Source: JACJYC01 sp964558465
Lineage (GTDB): Bacteria; Bacteroidota; Bacteroidia; Chitinophagales; Saprospiraceae
Direction: 5' to 3'
Assembly: GCA_964558465.1 (NCBI GenBank)
Contig: CAZLEF010000055.1
Coordinates: forward strand, 1-47,408
Length of the DNA: 47,408 nucleotides
Shown here: in pieces, positions 32,308 through 41,139 of the stretch
Numbering within the stretch: position 1 is the stretch's first letter
Layout: each line of letters opens with the position of its first letter
Made by a program: the position numbers and the translations under genes
The notes under the pieces: model-generated
Databases searched by the model: none
Told to the model about the DNA's origin: nothing
Seen by the model: the letters and a program-made list of their open reading frames with translations, nothing else

Positions 32308-34542
32308 CTATCGCCCATCGCCCACCGCATTCAGCAAGTCTGCAGCTTTGCGGATCTGGGCCGAGAAACCGCTCAGCACCTCCCCTAAAACCGAGATTTG
32401 TTCCTGGGCTTCAACATATTTGCGTTCTTCGATGGCTTCCCGCACGCCGGGCAACGTTTTTACCCCATAACCGGTATAAAAGCCGGGGGCGTAAATCTGG
32501 TGTTTAAACCAGGGCCGGCGCGGCAGGCCGTGATCGCGGATCAGGTGTTTCTCCATATCCCTGAGCAGTTGATTGAGGGCCGTCCGGTCTTTTTCACCGG
32601 GGTTGCCAGATTTCAGCGCCGCCTCGTATATCGACACATTTTTTTTCAGATCGGCCAGCGCGTTTTGGATTGGGGCCCAGTTAAAATAGGGGACCTCGGG
32701 TTTTGGGGCCGGTACGATGAAGGTCGTTTTCGGATCGGCTGCAACGGCATATAAACCCTCCCGGATCAGGCGATTTTCTTTTTCGGTTTGTTCGCGCAAC
32801 TGGTCGGCCATTTTCATCACATCCGCGGCGTAATTGTCGACCGTCCGGCTGAAATGGCCAAATTCAAACGGCAGGATCTCGGCTTCCGACAGGCGCAGTG
32901 CCAGCCGGCCGGCCACCTTGGCCAGGGTGACGCCGTACCTGAAATCCGTATCTTTAAAACGGGTATAGTGTTCATACGAGTCGTAACCAGTATGGTATTC
33001 GCCGCCCTGGTCTTCGCCTCCGAAACCCAGGTTGAGAGCTGCAATACCCAGGTGTTGTATAAACGGCGTATAGTCGGACCCCGAGCCCAGTGCGGACAGC
33101 GGGAAAAACCTGGGTTCCGGCTGGCCGTTGACCAGCGTGCGGGCGCGACTCCGGTCAAACAGGGATAGTCCTGTTTGCGGATCGGTGACCGCCCGGGTGA
33201 CTTCGTCGAAATACTTTTCCAGGGTATGGGAACCGCCTCCCCCGAGAAAGCCGCGGCCGTTGCTGTCGGTATTGATGTACACAACGGCTTTTTTGCGCAG
33301 TTCCCCGGCATGGTGTTCTACCCATTCCGTGGAGCCCAGCAACCCCGGTTCTTCGGCATCCCAGCCGCAGTATACCAGGGTTCTTTTGGGGCGCCAGCCG
33401 GTTTTGACCAATTCGCCGACAGCCCGGGCTTCTTCCATCACCGCCACCATGCCGCTTACCGGGTCGTTGGCGCCGTGGACCCAAGCGTCGTGGTGATTGC
33501 CGCGGATGATCCATTCGTCGGGGTACCGGCTGCCCTTCATTTTGGCAATGACGTTGTAAGCGGGTTGGAGGTCCCAGTTGAATTCAAGTTTCAGCCGGAC
33601 CTTGGCCGGGCCGGGGCCGATATGGTAAGTGATGGGCAGGGCGCCGCGCCAGGCGGCAGGGGCAACCGGGCCCCGGAGCGCGGCCAGCAAGGGTTGAGCG
33701 TCCTCGTAGGATATCGGAAGTACAGGGATCCTGGTCAGGGTCTCCGCTTCCCCGATGGGTACACGCCGGGCGTCGCGGGTGGCGCCGTAACCCGGGGTCA
33801 GCGGATCGCCCGGGAAAAGCGGCATATCGAGTACGGAGCCGCGCTGAACCCCTTTGGCGTTTTTTAGGGCGCCTTCGGGGTAGACGTCGCCCTGGAAGTA
33901 ACCGTCTTCTTTGGGGTCGGAATAAATGATGCAGCCGATTGCGCCTTTTTCAGCGGCTACCTTGGGTTTGATGCCGCGCCAGGAGCCGTAATATTTGGCG
34001 ATCACGATCTTTCCTTTGACGTCGATCCCGCGTTTTTCCAATTCCTCGTAATCGGAGGGGATGCCGTAGTTGATAAAAACCAGTTCTCCGGTAACGTCGC
34101 CGTCGACCGAAAAACAGTTATAGGGCGGCAACATTTCGTCTGTTTGCCGGGAGGAGGCGTCGCCTGCAACGGGCGGCTCGGTCAATCCCGCCTTGAACGG
34201 GGTAGGGGAGACCATTTCCAGGAGGCGCACTATTGGCGTGGGGAACAACACCTGGTATTCCTCGATCTGGGTCTCAAAACCCCATTCCCGGAATTTGGCG
34301 GCCATGAATTCCGCATTGGATTTTCCCCAGGGCGAACCGACGGGGTGGGGGTGGGCGGTCATCAGCTTCATCCACTGGTTCAGGTTTTCCGTTTTGAGCT
34401 GTGCGTCGAACTGTGTTTCCAGTTTTTGCTGGACGGCGGCGCCTTCGGTGGAAAAACCGGTGATCTGGGCGCGAACAGACAGGGAAAAGGAGCATAAAAA
34501 AAGACCTGCCAGGCAGGTTGAATGCAGGAATCCGGATTTCAT
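32308..34542 (-). CDS. Secreted M28 peptidase of the glutamate carboxypeptidase II type
   Basis: 744 aa with signal peptide ending near VRAQ. The three-domain architecture of glutamate carboxypeptidase II is seen: a protease domain interrupted by a PA apical domain (about 130-280, with GELVFINYG and VKGKIVIAKYYG) and a C-terminal helical dimerisation domain. Zinc ligands are in order: His350 (NHHDAW), Asp in GANDPVSG, Glu-Glu in AEEPGLLGSTEW, Asp in INTDSNG and His in EYHTGYDSYEHY. Such enzymes release acidic or neutral residues from peptide C-termini. It faces the periplasm or the outside, and is divergent from the two-component system. All metal ligands look intact. Confidence 0.93.
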   Translation of the reverse strand: MKSGFLHSTCLAGLFLCSFSLSVRAQITGFSTEGAAVQQKLETQFDAQLKTENLNQWMKLMTAHPHPVGSPWGKSNAEFMAAKFREWGFETQIEEYQVLFPTPIVRLLEMVSPTPFKAGLTEPPVAGDASSRQTDEMLPPYNCFSVDGDVTGELVFINYGIPSDYEELEKRGIDVKGKIVIAKYYGSWRGIKPKVAAEKGAIGCIIYSDPKEDGYFQGDVYPEGALKNAKGVQRGSVLDMPLFPGDPLTPGYGATRDARRVPIGEAETLTRIPVLPISYEDAQPLLAALRGPVAPAAWRGALPITYHIGPGPAKVRLKLEFNWDLQPAYNVIAKMKGSRYPDEWIIRGNHHDAWVHGANDPVSGMVAVMEEARAVGELVKTGWRPKRTLVYCGWDAEEPGLLGSTEWVEHHAGELRKKAVVYINTDSNGRGFLGGGGSHTLEKYFDEVTRAVTDPQTGLSLFDRSRARTLVNGQPEPRFFPLSALGSGSDYTPFIQHLGIAALNLGFGGEDQGGEYHTGYDSYEHYTRFKDTDFRYGVTLAKVAGRLALRLSEAEILPFEFGHFSRTVDNYAADVMKMADQLREQTEKENRLIREGLYAVAADPKTTFIVPAPKPEVPYFNWAPIQNALADLKKNVSIYEAALKSGNPGEKDRTALNQLLRDMEKHLIRDHGLPRRPWFKHQIYAPGFYTGYGVKTLPGVREAIEERKYVEAQEQISVLGEVLSGFSAQIRKAADLLNAVGDGR

Positions 34543-34733
34543 TTTGACGACTGTTTGGCAGGCAAATTAGGTAAAATTTTAAGTTTGGCCTACTCAAAAA
34601 TCCACTTCCTACCTTCTCCTGAAAATCAATACCCGGAAAACAGGTTTCTCATCTCCCCGAAAAAGGGTATTTTGCAACTACCTATTGCAAATGAGCAAGT
34701 TATTGTTAAAATTTGTCCAATCAATTCCAGCGC

Positions 34734-36716
34734 ATGAAGCAGTGGATCCTTTCCGGTTTATTTTTGATCGGACTCAACTTCGGGTCTGCTCAATCCGATG
34801 GGGCTGACAGCCTGAAGCAAGTTTTGCAGACAATGCCACAGGATACCAACCGGATTTTGGTATTGTTGCAGATCGGGAATTATTACGAAAGCGCCAACCT
34901 CGATTCCTCGGAAAGATACTACCGCAAGGCACTTCAACTGAGCAAGGACCTGAATCTGCCTTTTTACGAAGGCAAAACCATCAGTTGGTTTACAGACGTG
35001 CTCAATCGCAAGGGTGAAGCGGAAGAGGCCCTGCAACTCAATTTGCGGGCGCTGGAAGTGGGGCGCTTGCTCAATCACCGCCGGTTGACCGTGGCCAGCC
35101 TGGCCAACGTAGCCAATAATTACCAATATATCGGCGATTTTGAAAAAACATTGAGCTATCAGCTGGAGGCATTACCCCTTGTTGAACAAATGGATAACCC
35201 GGTTTACCTCAGTTCCGTCCTGAACAATATATCGGGCACCTACCAGTTGATGCGGCAACATGAAAAAGCCAAGCCTTATGCACTTCGCGCCCTTCAGACG
35301 GCTCAGGCGTCCGGCGATTATTTTGGAGAGGGCTCGGCGCTGCTCTCCCTGGGAGTGATCCATTCCAGGACAGGCGACCGCCGCAAAGGCATCGATTATT
35401 CGTTGCAGGCCCTTAAACTTAGCGAAGAACAAGGGCTTACCCAAATCCAGGCGCTAGCATTATTGAATACCGGGGATAATTACAAATTGATGGACGAACC
35501 CTTAAAGGCCCTGACATTCCTTGAACGTGGCATCCCGATAGCGGAAGAAGTAGGCGACAACGAGACCCTGGCCAGACTTCTGTTGTCCGCCGGCGATGTC
35601 CATTTTGACCTGGATCGCCCACAACAGGCAATTACCTTTTTGAAGCGTTCCCTGGACCTTTCCCGCCAATATGGATTCCGGGACGTACTGAAGACGGTTT
35701 ACCTGTCCATGTCGGACGCAGAACAACACCTGGGAAATTGGGAACAGGGGGCTGCCTACAGGCGGGAATATCACCTGTTGAGTGATTCGCTGATCAACGA
35801 AACGGTGCTTCAGGCCACGGCCAACCTCGAAGCCCGGTATAAAACCGCCGAAAAAGAGAAAGAAATCCATCAACTGCAGGGTTTGAACGAGGTCCAGCAA
35901 CTCCGGCTGCGGCAACGCCAGGGCATTATTGTCGGACTCGGCACATTACTCGGGCTGTTGGGCTCGGTTGGATTTCTGTATTACCAGAACACACAAAATA
36001 AACAGCAACTCAGCTTAAAGGAAGCACAAATCCGGGAGCAAAAGATCAGACAACTGGAGCAGGAAAAACAACTTTCAGCCGTCGACGCCATGTTGCGCGG
36101 CCAGGAAGCCGAGCGCAGCCGCCTGGCCCGCGACCTGCACGACGGATTGGGCGGCATGCTCTCCGGAGTGCGACAAACCATTACGACCATGAAAGGAAAC
36201 CAGATCATCACCGAAGGCTCAGCCCTTGCCTTTAACCGCGCCCTTGAAATGCTCGATACGTCCATCAGCGAATTGCGCAGGGTGGCGCGCAATATGATGC
36301 CCGAAGCCCTGATGAAATTCGGATTAAAAGATGCGCTGCAGGACTATTGCGATACCCTCAACGAACCGGGCGCCCTGAAAGTGCAATACCAGACCTTCGG
36401 ACTGGAAACACGCCTGCCCGAATCGACCGAAGTGATCGTGTTCCGCATCGTACAGGAATTGCTCAACAACGTGGTCAAACACGCCGGCGCTTCCCATGTT
36501 TTGGTGCAACTGTTACAAGATAATGAACGTTTCCACCTCACTGTGGAAGACAACGGCAAAGGTTTCGACCCCGTTGCCCTGGAAAAAGCCCCCGGCATCG
36601 GCTGGCTCAATATCCGCTCCCGGGTGGAATACCTCGGCGGGACCCTGGACCTGCGGTCCAAACCCGGCGGGGGTACGTCGGTGGAGATTGAGTTTAGTTT
36701 GGATGGGAGGAACTGA
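34734..36716 (+). CDS. TPR-containing sensor histidine kinase (NarX/DesK type)
   Basis: 660 aa from ATG 34734, with signal peptide ending near FGSAQ. Residues about 40-370 form tetratricopeptide repeats in the periplasm; one membrane segment follows at about 400-420. A coiled-coil linker leads to HisKA_3 with His469 (RLARDLHDGLGGML) and an HATPase domain (QELLNNVVKHAG, DNGKGFDP, GIGWLNIRSRVEYLGG). It should phosphorylate the response regulator 91 bases downstream. TPR sensors of this type sense an unknown signal, possibly a protein partner. The last codons and the TGA stop are part of an 8-bp repeat array, so repeat changes could alter the C-terminus. Confidence 0.93.
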   Translation: MKQWILSGLFLIGLNFGSAQSDGADSLKQVLQTMPQDTNRILVLLQIGNYYESANLDSSERYYRKALQLSKDLNLPFYEGKTISWFTDVLNRKGEAEEALQLNLRALEVGRLLNHRRLTVASLANVANNYQYIGDFEKTLSYQLEALPLVEQMDNPVYLSSVLNNISGTYQLMRQHEKAKPYALRALQTAQASGDYFGEGSALLSLGVIHSRTGDRRKGIDYSLQALKLSEEQGLTQIQALALLNTGDNYKLMDEPLKALTFLERGIPIAEEVGDNETLARLLLSAGDVHFDLDRPQQAITFLKRSLDLSRQYGFRDVLKTVYLSMSDAEQHLGNWEQGAAYRREYHLLSDSLINETVLQATANLEARYKTAEKEKEIHQLQGLNEVQQLRLRQRQGIIVGLGTLLGLLGSVGFLYYQNTQNKQQLSLKEAQIREQKIRQLEQEKQLSAVDAMLRGQEAERSRLARDLHDGLGGMLSGVRQTITTMKGNQIITEGSALAFNRALEMLDTSISELRRVARNMMPEALMKFGLKDALQDYCDTLNEPGALKVQYQTFGLETRLPESTEVIVFRIVQELLNNVVKHAGASHVLVQLLQDNERFHLTVEDNGKGFDPVALEKAPGIGWLNIRSRVEYLGGTLDLRSKPGGGTSVEIEFSLDGRN

Positions 36717-36762
36717 GGAATCGAGGAATTGAGGAATCGAGGAATTGAGGAACCGAGGAACT
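36707..36762. repeat. Seven tandem octamers GAGGAA[CT][CT]
   Basis: Seven gapless 8-bp units. The first covers the last codons of the kinase gene and its TGA stop lies across the first and second unit (36714-36716). The last unit forms the left arm of the inverted repeat at 36755-36792. Confidence 0.95.
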
Positions 36763-36792
36763 GATTTCGATTCTTCAGTTACTCAGTTCCTC
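36755..36792 (+). promoter_or_regulatory. Inverted repeat between kinase and regulator genes
   Basis: GAGGAACTGA (36755-36764) and TCAGTTCCTC (36783-36792) pair perfectly over 10 bases around an 18-base loop. The right arm ends 15 bases before the regulator ATG. No T-run follows. It could shape translation or processing of the joint transcript. Confidence 0.6.
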
Positions 36793-36807
36793 AATAAACA
36801 TAAGCAA

Positions 36808-37428
36808 ATGATCCGCGTCTTCATCATCGACGACCATCCCATGGTCATAGAAGGCATCAAGTCCCTCCTGAATGCCTCCGAAGGCGTCGTCGTTGCCGGC
36901 AGCGCAACGGACGCCTTTGCTGCAATGGAATTCCTGAAAAAAGAACCCGCCGATGTGGTATTGCTGGACATCAACCTGCCCGAGATCAGCGGCCTCGACC
37001 TGTGCCCCGAGCTCAAGGCCAAATTTCCGGGGCTAAAGATCCTGGGACTAAGCACCTTTAAGGAACGCAGCTATATCACGCGCATGATCAGCCAGGGCGC
37101 TTCGGGGTACGTGCTCAAAAACGCCTCGCAGGAAGAGCTACTGGAAGCCATCCGGCAGGCCCACCGCGGACAAATGTACCTGAGCATGGAGGTCGCCGGG
37201 ATCATGGCGCAAGCCCAGGCGCCGCCTCCGCAGATCCCCTTGCTCACCACCCGCGAAAAAGAAGTGCTCGCGCTCATCGCCGAAGGCCTGACCAACCACG
37301 AGATCGCAGCCCAATTGTTTATCAGCCCGCTCACCGTCGACAGCCACCGCAAAAACCTGCTGGCCAAACTCGGAGTGAAGAATACGGCTGCGATGATCAG
37401 GGTGGCGGTGGAGTTTCAGTTGATTTGA
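36808..37428 (+). CDS. NarL/FixJ family response regulator
   Basis: 206 aa from ATG 36808 (MIRVFIIDDHP); an upstream frame open to 36745 has no ATG that fits. The receiver has the acidic pair in IIDDHP, phospho-acceptor Asp54 (VVLLDINLPE), a Ser/Thr in LGLSTFKE and Lys in GYVLKNAS. After a short linker comes a LuxR helix-turn-helix (TTREKEVLALIAEGLTNHEI, then TVDSHRKNLLAKLGV, about 145-195). It should bind DNA when phosphorylated by the TPR sensor encoded just upstream. Target genes are not evident; a 9-bp repeat array begins directly after its stop codon. Confidence 0.95.
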   Translation: MIRVFIIDDHPMVIEGIKSLLNASEGVVVAGSATDAFAAMEFLKKEPADVVLLDINLPEISGLDLCPELKAKFPGLKILGLSTFKERSYITRMISQGASGYVLKNASQEELLEAIRQAHRGQMYLSMEVAGIMAQAQAPPPQIPLLTTREKEVLALIAEGLTNHEIAAQLFISPLTVDSHRKNLLAKLGVKNTAAMIRVAVEFQLI

Positions 37429-37430
37429 AT

Positions 37431-37493
37431 CGATTAATACGATTGATACGATTGATTCGATTGAATCGATTGATACGATTGATTCGATTGATT
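37431..37493. repeat. Seven tandem nonamers CGATTGAT[AT] type
   Basis: Seven gapless 9-bp units (CGATTAATA, CGATTGATA, CGATTGATT and CGATTGAAT variants). The array starts two bases after the stop of the response regulator. After a spacer with CCCGCCGTAGC more CGATTGATG-like units run into the DUF433 fragment. Confidence 0.9.
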
Positions 37494-37549
37494 CGATTGG
37501 CTTCGCCCGCCGTAGCTTCAGGGTAGGTGGGTTCGATTGATGCGATTGA

Positions 37550-37696
37550 TTGGATTATCTTGCCGCAGGAGAAACGATTGATCGCATTCTGGAACAATAC
37601 CCGCAACTTAAGCAGGAGGATGTTCTGGCTTGTATCGCTTATGGGGCTGCTATGTCGCATGAGCATTTTGTGGATATCAGGATTGCTGCAGCATAG
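37550..37696 (+). pseudogene. 5'-truncated DUF433 antitoxin-like gene
   Basis: A 48-codon fragment ending in TAG. The reading is LDYLAAGETIDRILEQYPQL followed by KQEDVLACIAYGAAMSHEHF. This is the C-terminal half of DUF433 proteins (LAAGET-ID-IL-YP-L--EDVLA-IAYGA). An in-frame TGA stands directly before it, and the missing N-terminal half is replaced by CGATTGAT repeats. DUF433 proteins are typically the antitoxin partner of DUF5615 PIN-like toxins; no such gene follows, so the pair has decayed. Confidence 0.8.
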
Positions 37697-37831
37697 TTGT
37701 GTTTTGGTTCAAATTTGATGAGAATTTCAACTTTGAATTTTACATTAAGTTTTTTGCATTTTACATTAAAAACCAATTAATTAAATATAAAATGTAAAAA
37801 CCAAAATTCAAAAATAAAATCCGTCGTTCAA
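37697..37831. other. AT-rich gap with inverted repeats between convergent genes
   Basis: TTTTACATT (37759-37767) pairs with AATGTAAAA (37791-37799), a perfect 9-bp AT-rich stem with a 23-base loop. It might end transcription from either side, but it lacks GC pairs and is only a weak terminator candidate. Confidence 0.35.
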
Positions 37832-40800
37832 TCACCGAACTTCCCCCACCAACCGCAAGAAATAACTATAAACATACCGCTTCTCCAACAACCGGTACTG
37901 CTCATGCGGAAGGGCCCCCCAACTGTTATCGCCCCCGACACCCCGCTGTTTCAGGTCGATATGCAGGAACACTTCCTGCCGGGGTTTGATATCGGAGGGA
38001 TGTTGCTGCTTTTTGGTCAGGCCTGGGTCCAGGTCTTCGGCGGCCATATGGGTGGCGCTGAAACAGATGGGCTGAATGCCTTCGACCAACAGGCCGTTCC
38101 CTTCCCGGTCGGTCAGCGATACCCAGCGGACGTCCGTTTTGTAACCGCTCTCCTGCGGGCGGATATAGTTCCAGGCATACTGGTTTTTCACCAGGTCCTT
38201 GTAATGACCCACGAACGACGCCGTATTCCGGTCGCTGTAGTTTTCCCAGGGACCGCGGCCGTACCATTCCAGATTTTCGTATTGGCCCGGCAAAACCATG
38301 CGCATGCCGAAGCGGGGCAGTTCCGGCAGGTCGCGACCGGTCATGTCGATGGAGGCGGTGATGCGGATGGCGCCATCGTTGGCAATCAGGTAATCCACGG
38401 TGTAAGGGACGCCGATACCGGCCAGTTCGTATTCCACTTTGATGGGCAGGCCTTCACCGGTCTGGTTGCCGGTTGTCACATTCTTCACCTTCGTGTTCAC
38501 ATGGGCATTGCGCCAGATCCCGAGGGTGACCTGCATAAAACTCCCGAAATCGTTGTCGACGGGTGCGCGCCAGAAATAGGGCTCCGGGAATTGCCGGATC
38601 TGCGGGCCGCCTTCTGCCGAATACCGGGTAAAACGGCCCTGCCGGAGGTCGAATTCACCGGAAACAGCGCCGGATTGGAAGGTCAGTTTTGAGCCGTCGC
38701 TGGTCACCTGGAGTTGGCCGGCCTTTTCAACTGCTTTGGTGAAATAATCACCGGTCAGTTTGAATTGCTCGCGGGCAATTTCGTGTCCGGAAGGTACCAG
38801 TTCGGTTGAGGTCCGGGAAAAGGCAAATAGGTTCAAAAAATATTCATCCTCCGGCATCAGCGTGGGCAGGGTAAGTTGCACTTCTTTTTGCTGGTGCGGA
38901 GCCAGGGATACCGCGAATCTGCCTGCTCCGGACAGCTCGCCGTTCCGGATCAGTTCCCATTTGAAGTCGAATTGATCGAGGTTGGTAAAATCAAACAGGT
39001 TGTGTACCGTGATCATACCCCTGGAGAGATCACCCGCTTTGAAGAGGATGTTCTGGTAAACTTTTTTCACTTCAAACAGGCCGGGATGGGGTGAACGGTC
39101 GGCAGCAACGAGCCCGTTGGCGCAGAAATTTTCGTCGTTTTGCAGGTGGTATCCACCCAGGTCGCCGCCGTAAGCGAAATAATCACCATTTTCATTCCGG
39201 GCTTTGATGCCCTGGTCAACCCAGTCCCAGATAAAACCGCCCTGCATTTTTTTGTCGCTCATAATGACGTCCCAGTATTCCTGGAAATTGCCGTTGCTGT
39301 TGCCCATGGCGTGGGAGTATTCACACATGATATAAGGCCGTTTTTTGCCGGAGGCTGCGTAGGATTTCATGTATTCCATGCTGGGGTACATGGGGCAAAC
39401 GATGTCGGTATTCCAGTCTTCGCCGGCCTGTTCGGATTGTACCGGCCGCGATGGGTCTCTTTGTTTCATCCACTTGTAGGCGTCGCGGAAAACGTTACCA
39501 TTGCCGCATTCGTTGCCCATACTCCAGACGATGACCGAGGCGTGGTTTTTATCCCGTTCCAGTACCCGGTGTATGCGGTCCATGAAGGCGGGCGCCCATT
39601 CGGCGAGGTAGGCGGGATGGACCAGGGTGTCGAACCAGCCTTGCAGTGCAGCGCCCATGCCATGGACTTCGATATTGGCTTCGTCTACCACATACAACCC
39701 GTATTGGTCGCAAAGTTTCAGCCAGAGCGGATCGTTGGGGTAATGGCTGTTGCGCACGGCGTTGACGTTGAACTGTTTCATCAGCTGGATGTCCTTGATC
39801 ATGAGTTCCTTGTTCGGAACATGGCCGTTTACGGGGTCGTGTTCGTGCCGGTTGACGCCGTGCACCAGGGTGGCTGCACCGTTGACCAGCAATTGGGCGT
39901 CCCGGATCTCCACTTTCCGGAAGCCGATCCTGGCGCCGGTCAGGCTGAGTTGACGGCCTTTGTCATCTTTCAGAACCAAAAGGCAATCGTATAAATGGGG
40001 ATGTTCGGCGCTCCATTTCAGAGGGTTCCGGACTGTTCCGCTGAACTTCAGGCTTTGGAGGGAAGCTGTACCCGCACTAAATTTTTGCTGTTGGCTGAAC
40101 ACGGAACGGCCGTTTTTATCCTGGATCTCAACGGATAAAATACCGGTTTTGACTCCGTTTCCAGCGAATTGGCGAAGGTCTACCTCAGCAGAGAAAAGTC
40201 CGTCCGTGTACCGGGCATCCAGGTCGGGTTTGAGAAAAAAATCCCAGATCGTGAGTTTGGGCAGTGAGAAAAGGAACACATCCCTTTCGATGCCGCTGAG
40301 GCGCCAGAAGTCCTGGTCTTCGAGGTAACTTCCGTCGTGCCAGCGGTATACCTGGACCGCCAGCAGGTTCTCCCCCTTTTTCAGATACGGGGTTATGTTG
40401 AATTCGGCGGCGGTTTTGGAAACCTTGCTCATACCCACCTTTTGGCCATTGACATACACAAATGCACAGCCGGTAATGGAGCCGAAATGCAGAAAGACCT
40501 CCCGGCCGTCCCAGGTTTCCGGCACGCTGAATTTTTTGCGATAGGTTCCCACCGGGTTGTCATTCCCGACAAAAGGCGGGTTTTTGGGGAAGGGGTAAAT
40601 GATATTGGTATAAATGGGAATGCCGTAACCCCGGATCTCCCAGTTGGAAGGTACGGGAAGGTCGTTCCAATGGGCGTCATCCAGATCCGGCCGGAAAAAA
40701 TCGGCGACCCGGCCGGCAGGGGAATCGGAATAGATGAATTTCCAGGCGCCGTTCAGCGATTGGAAATAGGGCGACCGGTGATAATCATCTGTTTTTACGT

Positions 40801-40945
40801 CCGCCGCCTGGTCAAAGACCATGAACACGGCATGGGGTTTTTCCTTGTTTTGTTCGATGAATTGGTGGTTTTCCCAATCATTTTTAATGCTTTGGGCCGC
40901 AACAGTGGTGGTCAGCAGGCAAAGGATGCAGGCGATCTTGTTCAT
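37832..40945 (-). CDS. Secreted glycoside hydrolase family 2 (beta-galactosidase-like)
   Basis: 1037 aa, the length of a LacZ-type GH2 enzyme, with a signal peptide ending near TVAAQ. Motifs in order: SLNGAWKFIYSDSP and VPSNWEIRGYG (jelly-roll domain), GVNRHEHDPVNG (the conserved GxNRHE), acid/base Glu479 in SMGNECGNG, nucleophile Glu542 in IMCEYSHAMGN, and a C-terminal beta domain with PFGMR-like LPRFGMRM. It hydrolyses terminal beta-galactosides or related beta-glycosides outside the cytoplasm. It is the last gene of a four-gene leftward cluster (from 44913), and a 187-base repeat-rich gap separates it from the GH88-like gene. Confidence 0.93.
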   Translation of the reverse strand: MNKIACILCLLTTTVAAQSIKNDWENHQFIEQNKEKPHAVFMVFDQAADVKTDDYHRSPYFQSLNGAWKFIYSDSPAGRVADFFRPDLDDAHWNDLPVPSNWEIRGYGIPIYTNIIYPFPKNPPFVGNDNPVGTYRKKFSVPETWDGREVFLHFGSITGCAFVYVNGQKVGMSKVSKTAAEFNITPYLKKGENLLAVQVYRWHDGSYLEDQDFWRLSGIERDVFLFSLPKLTIWDFFLKPDLDARYTDGLFSAEVDLRQFAGNGVKTGILSVEIQDKNGRSVFSQQQKFSAGTASLQSLKFSGTVRNPLKWSAEHPHLYDCLLVLKDDKGRQLSLTGARIGFRKVEIRDAQLLVNGAATLVHGVNRHEHDPVNGHVPNKELMIKDIQLMKQFNVNAVRNSHYPNDPLWLKLCDQYGLYVVDEANIEVHGMGAALQGWFDTLVHPAYLAEWAPAFMDRIHRVLERDKNHASVIVWSMGNECGNGNVFRDAYKWMKQRDPSRPVQSEQAGEDWNTDIVCPMYPSMEYMKSYAASGKKRPYIMCEYSHAMGNSNGNFQEYWDVIMSDKKMQGGFIWDWVDQGIKARNENGDYFAYGGDLGGYHLQNDENFCANGLVAADRSPHPGLFEVKKVYQNILFKAGDLSRGMITVHNLFDFTNLDQFDFKWELIRNGELSGAGRFAVSLAPHQQKEVQLTLPTLMPEDEYFLNLFAFSRTSTELVPSGHEIAREQFKLTGDYFTKAVEKAGQLQVTSDGSKLTFQSGAVSGEFDLRQGRFTRYSAEGGPQIRQFPEPYFWRAPVDNDFGSFMQVTLGIWRNAHVNTKVKNVTTGNQTGEGLPIKVEYELAGIGVPYTVDYLIANDGAIRITASIDMTGRDLPELPRFGMRMVLPGQYENLEWYGRGPWENYSDRNTASFVGHYKDLVKNQYAWNYIRPQESGYKTDVRWVSLTDREGNGLLVEGIQPICFSATHMAAEDLDPGLTKKQQHPSDIKPRQEVFLHIDLKQRGVGGDNSWGALPHEQYRLLEKRYVYSYFLRLVGEVR

Positions 40946-40997
40946 TCGTTAGTTTTTCAAGTTTTGAAACGAATCGGCAATGGCGAAGATACGAGTT

Positions 40998-41139
40998 GTT
41001 TATCTGTTGATGCGTTGATGCGTTGATTTGTTGATGCGAGGGGCGCCGTTCCAATCCAATCCCTCCTTCGTCGTTAAAGCGGCTACGGCGGGTGGAACAA
41101 TCGAATCAATCGAATCAATCCAAACAATTATATCAATTC
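40998..41139. repeat. Composite repeat: GTTGATG units, spacer, ATCGAATCA units
   Basis: A run of TTGATGCG-like units (about 40998-41037) and a run of AATCGAATC-like units (about 41098-41139) flank a spacer with GCTACGGCGGG. The spacer's CCCGCCGTAGC core also lies inside the repeat region near 37506-37516 in the opposite orientation. The halves could pair and form a hairpin in the cluster transcript. Confidence 0.75.
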
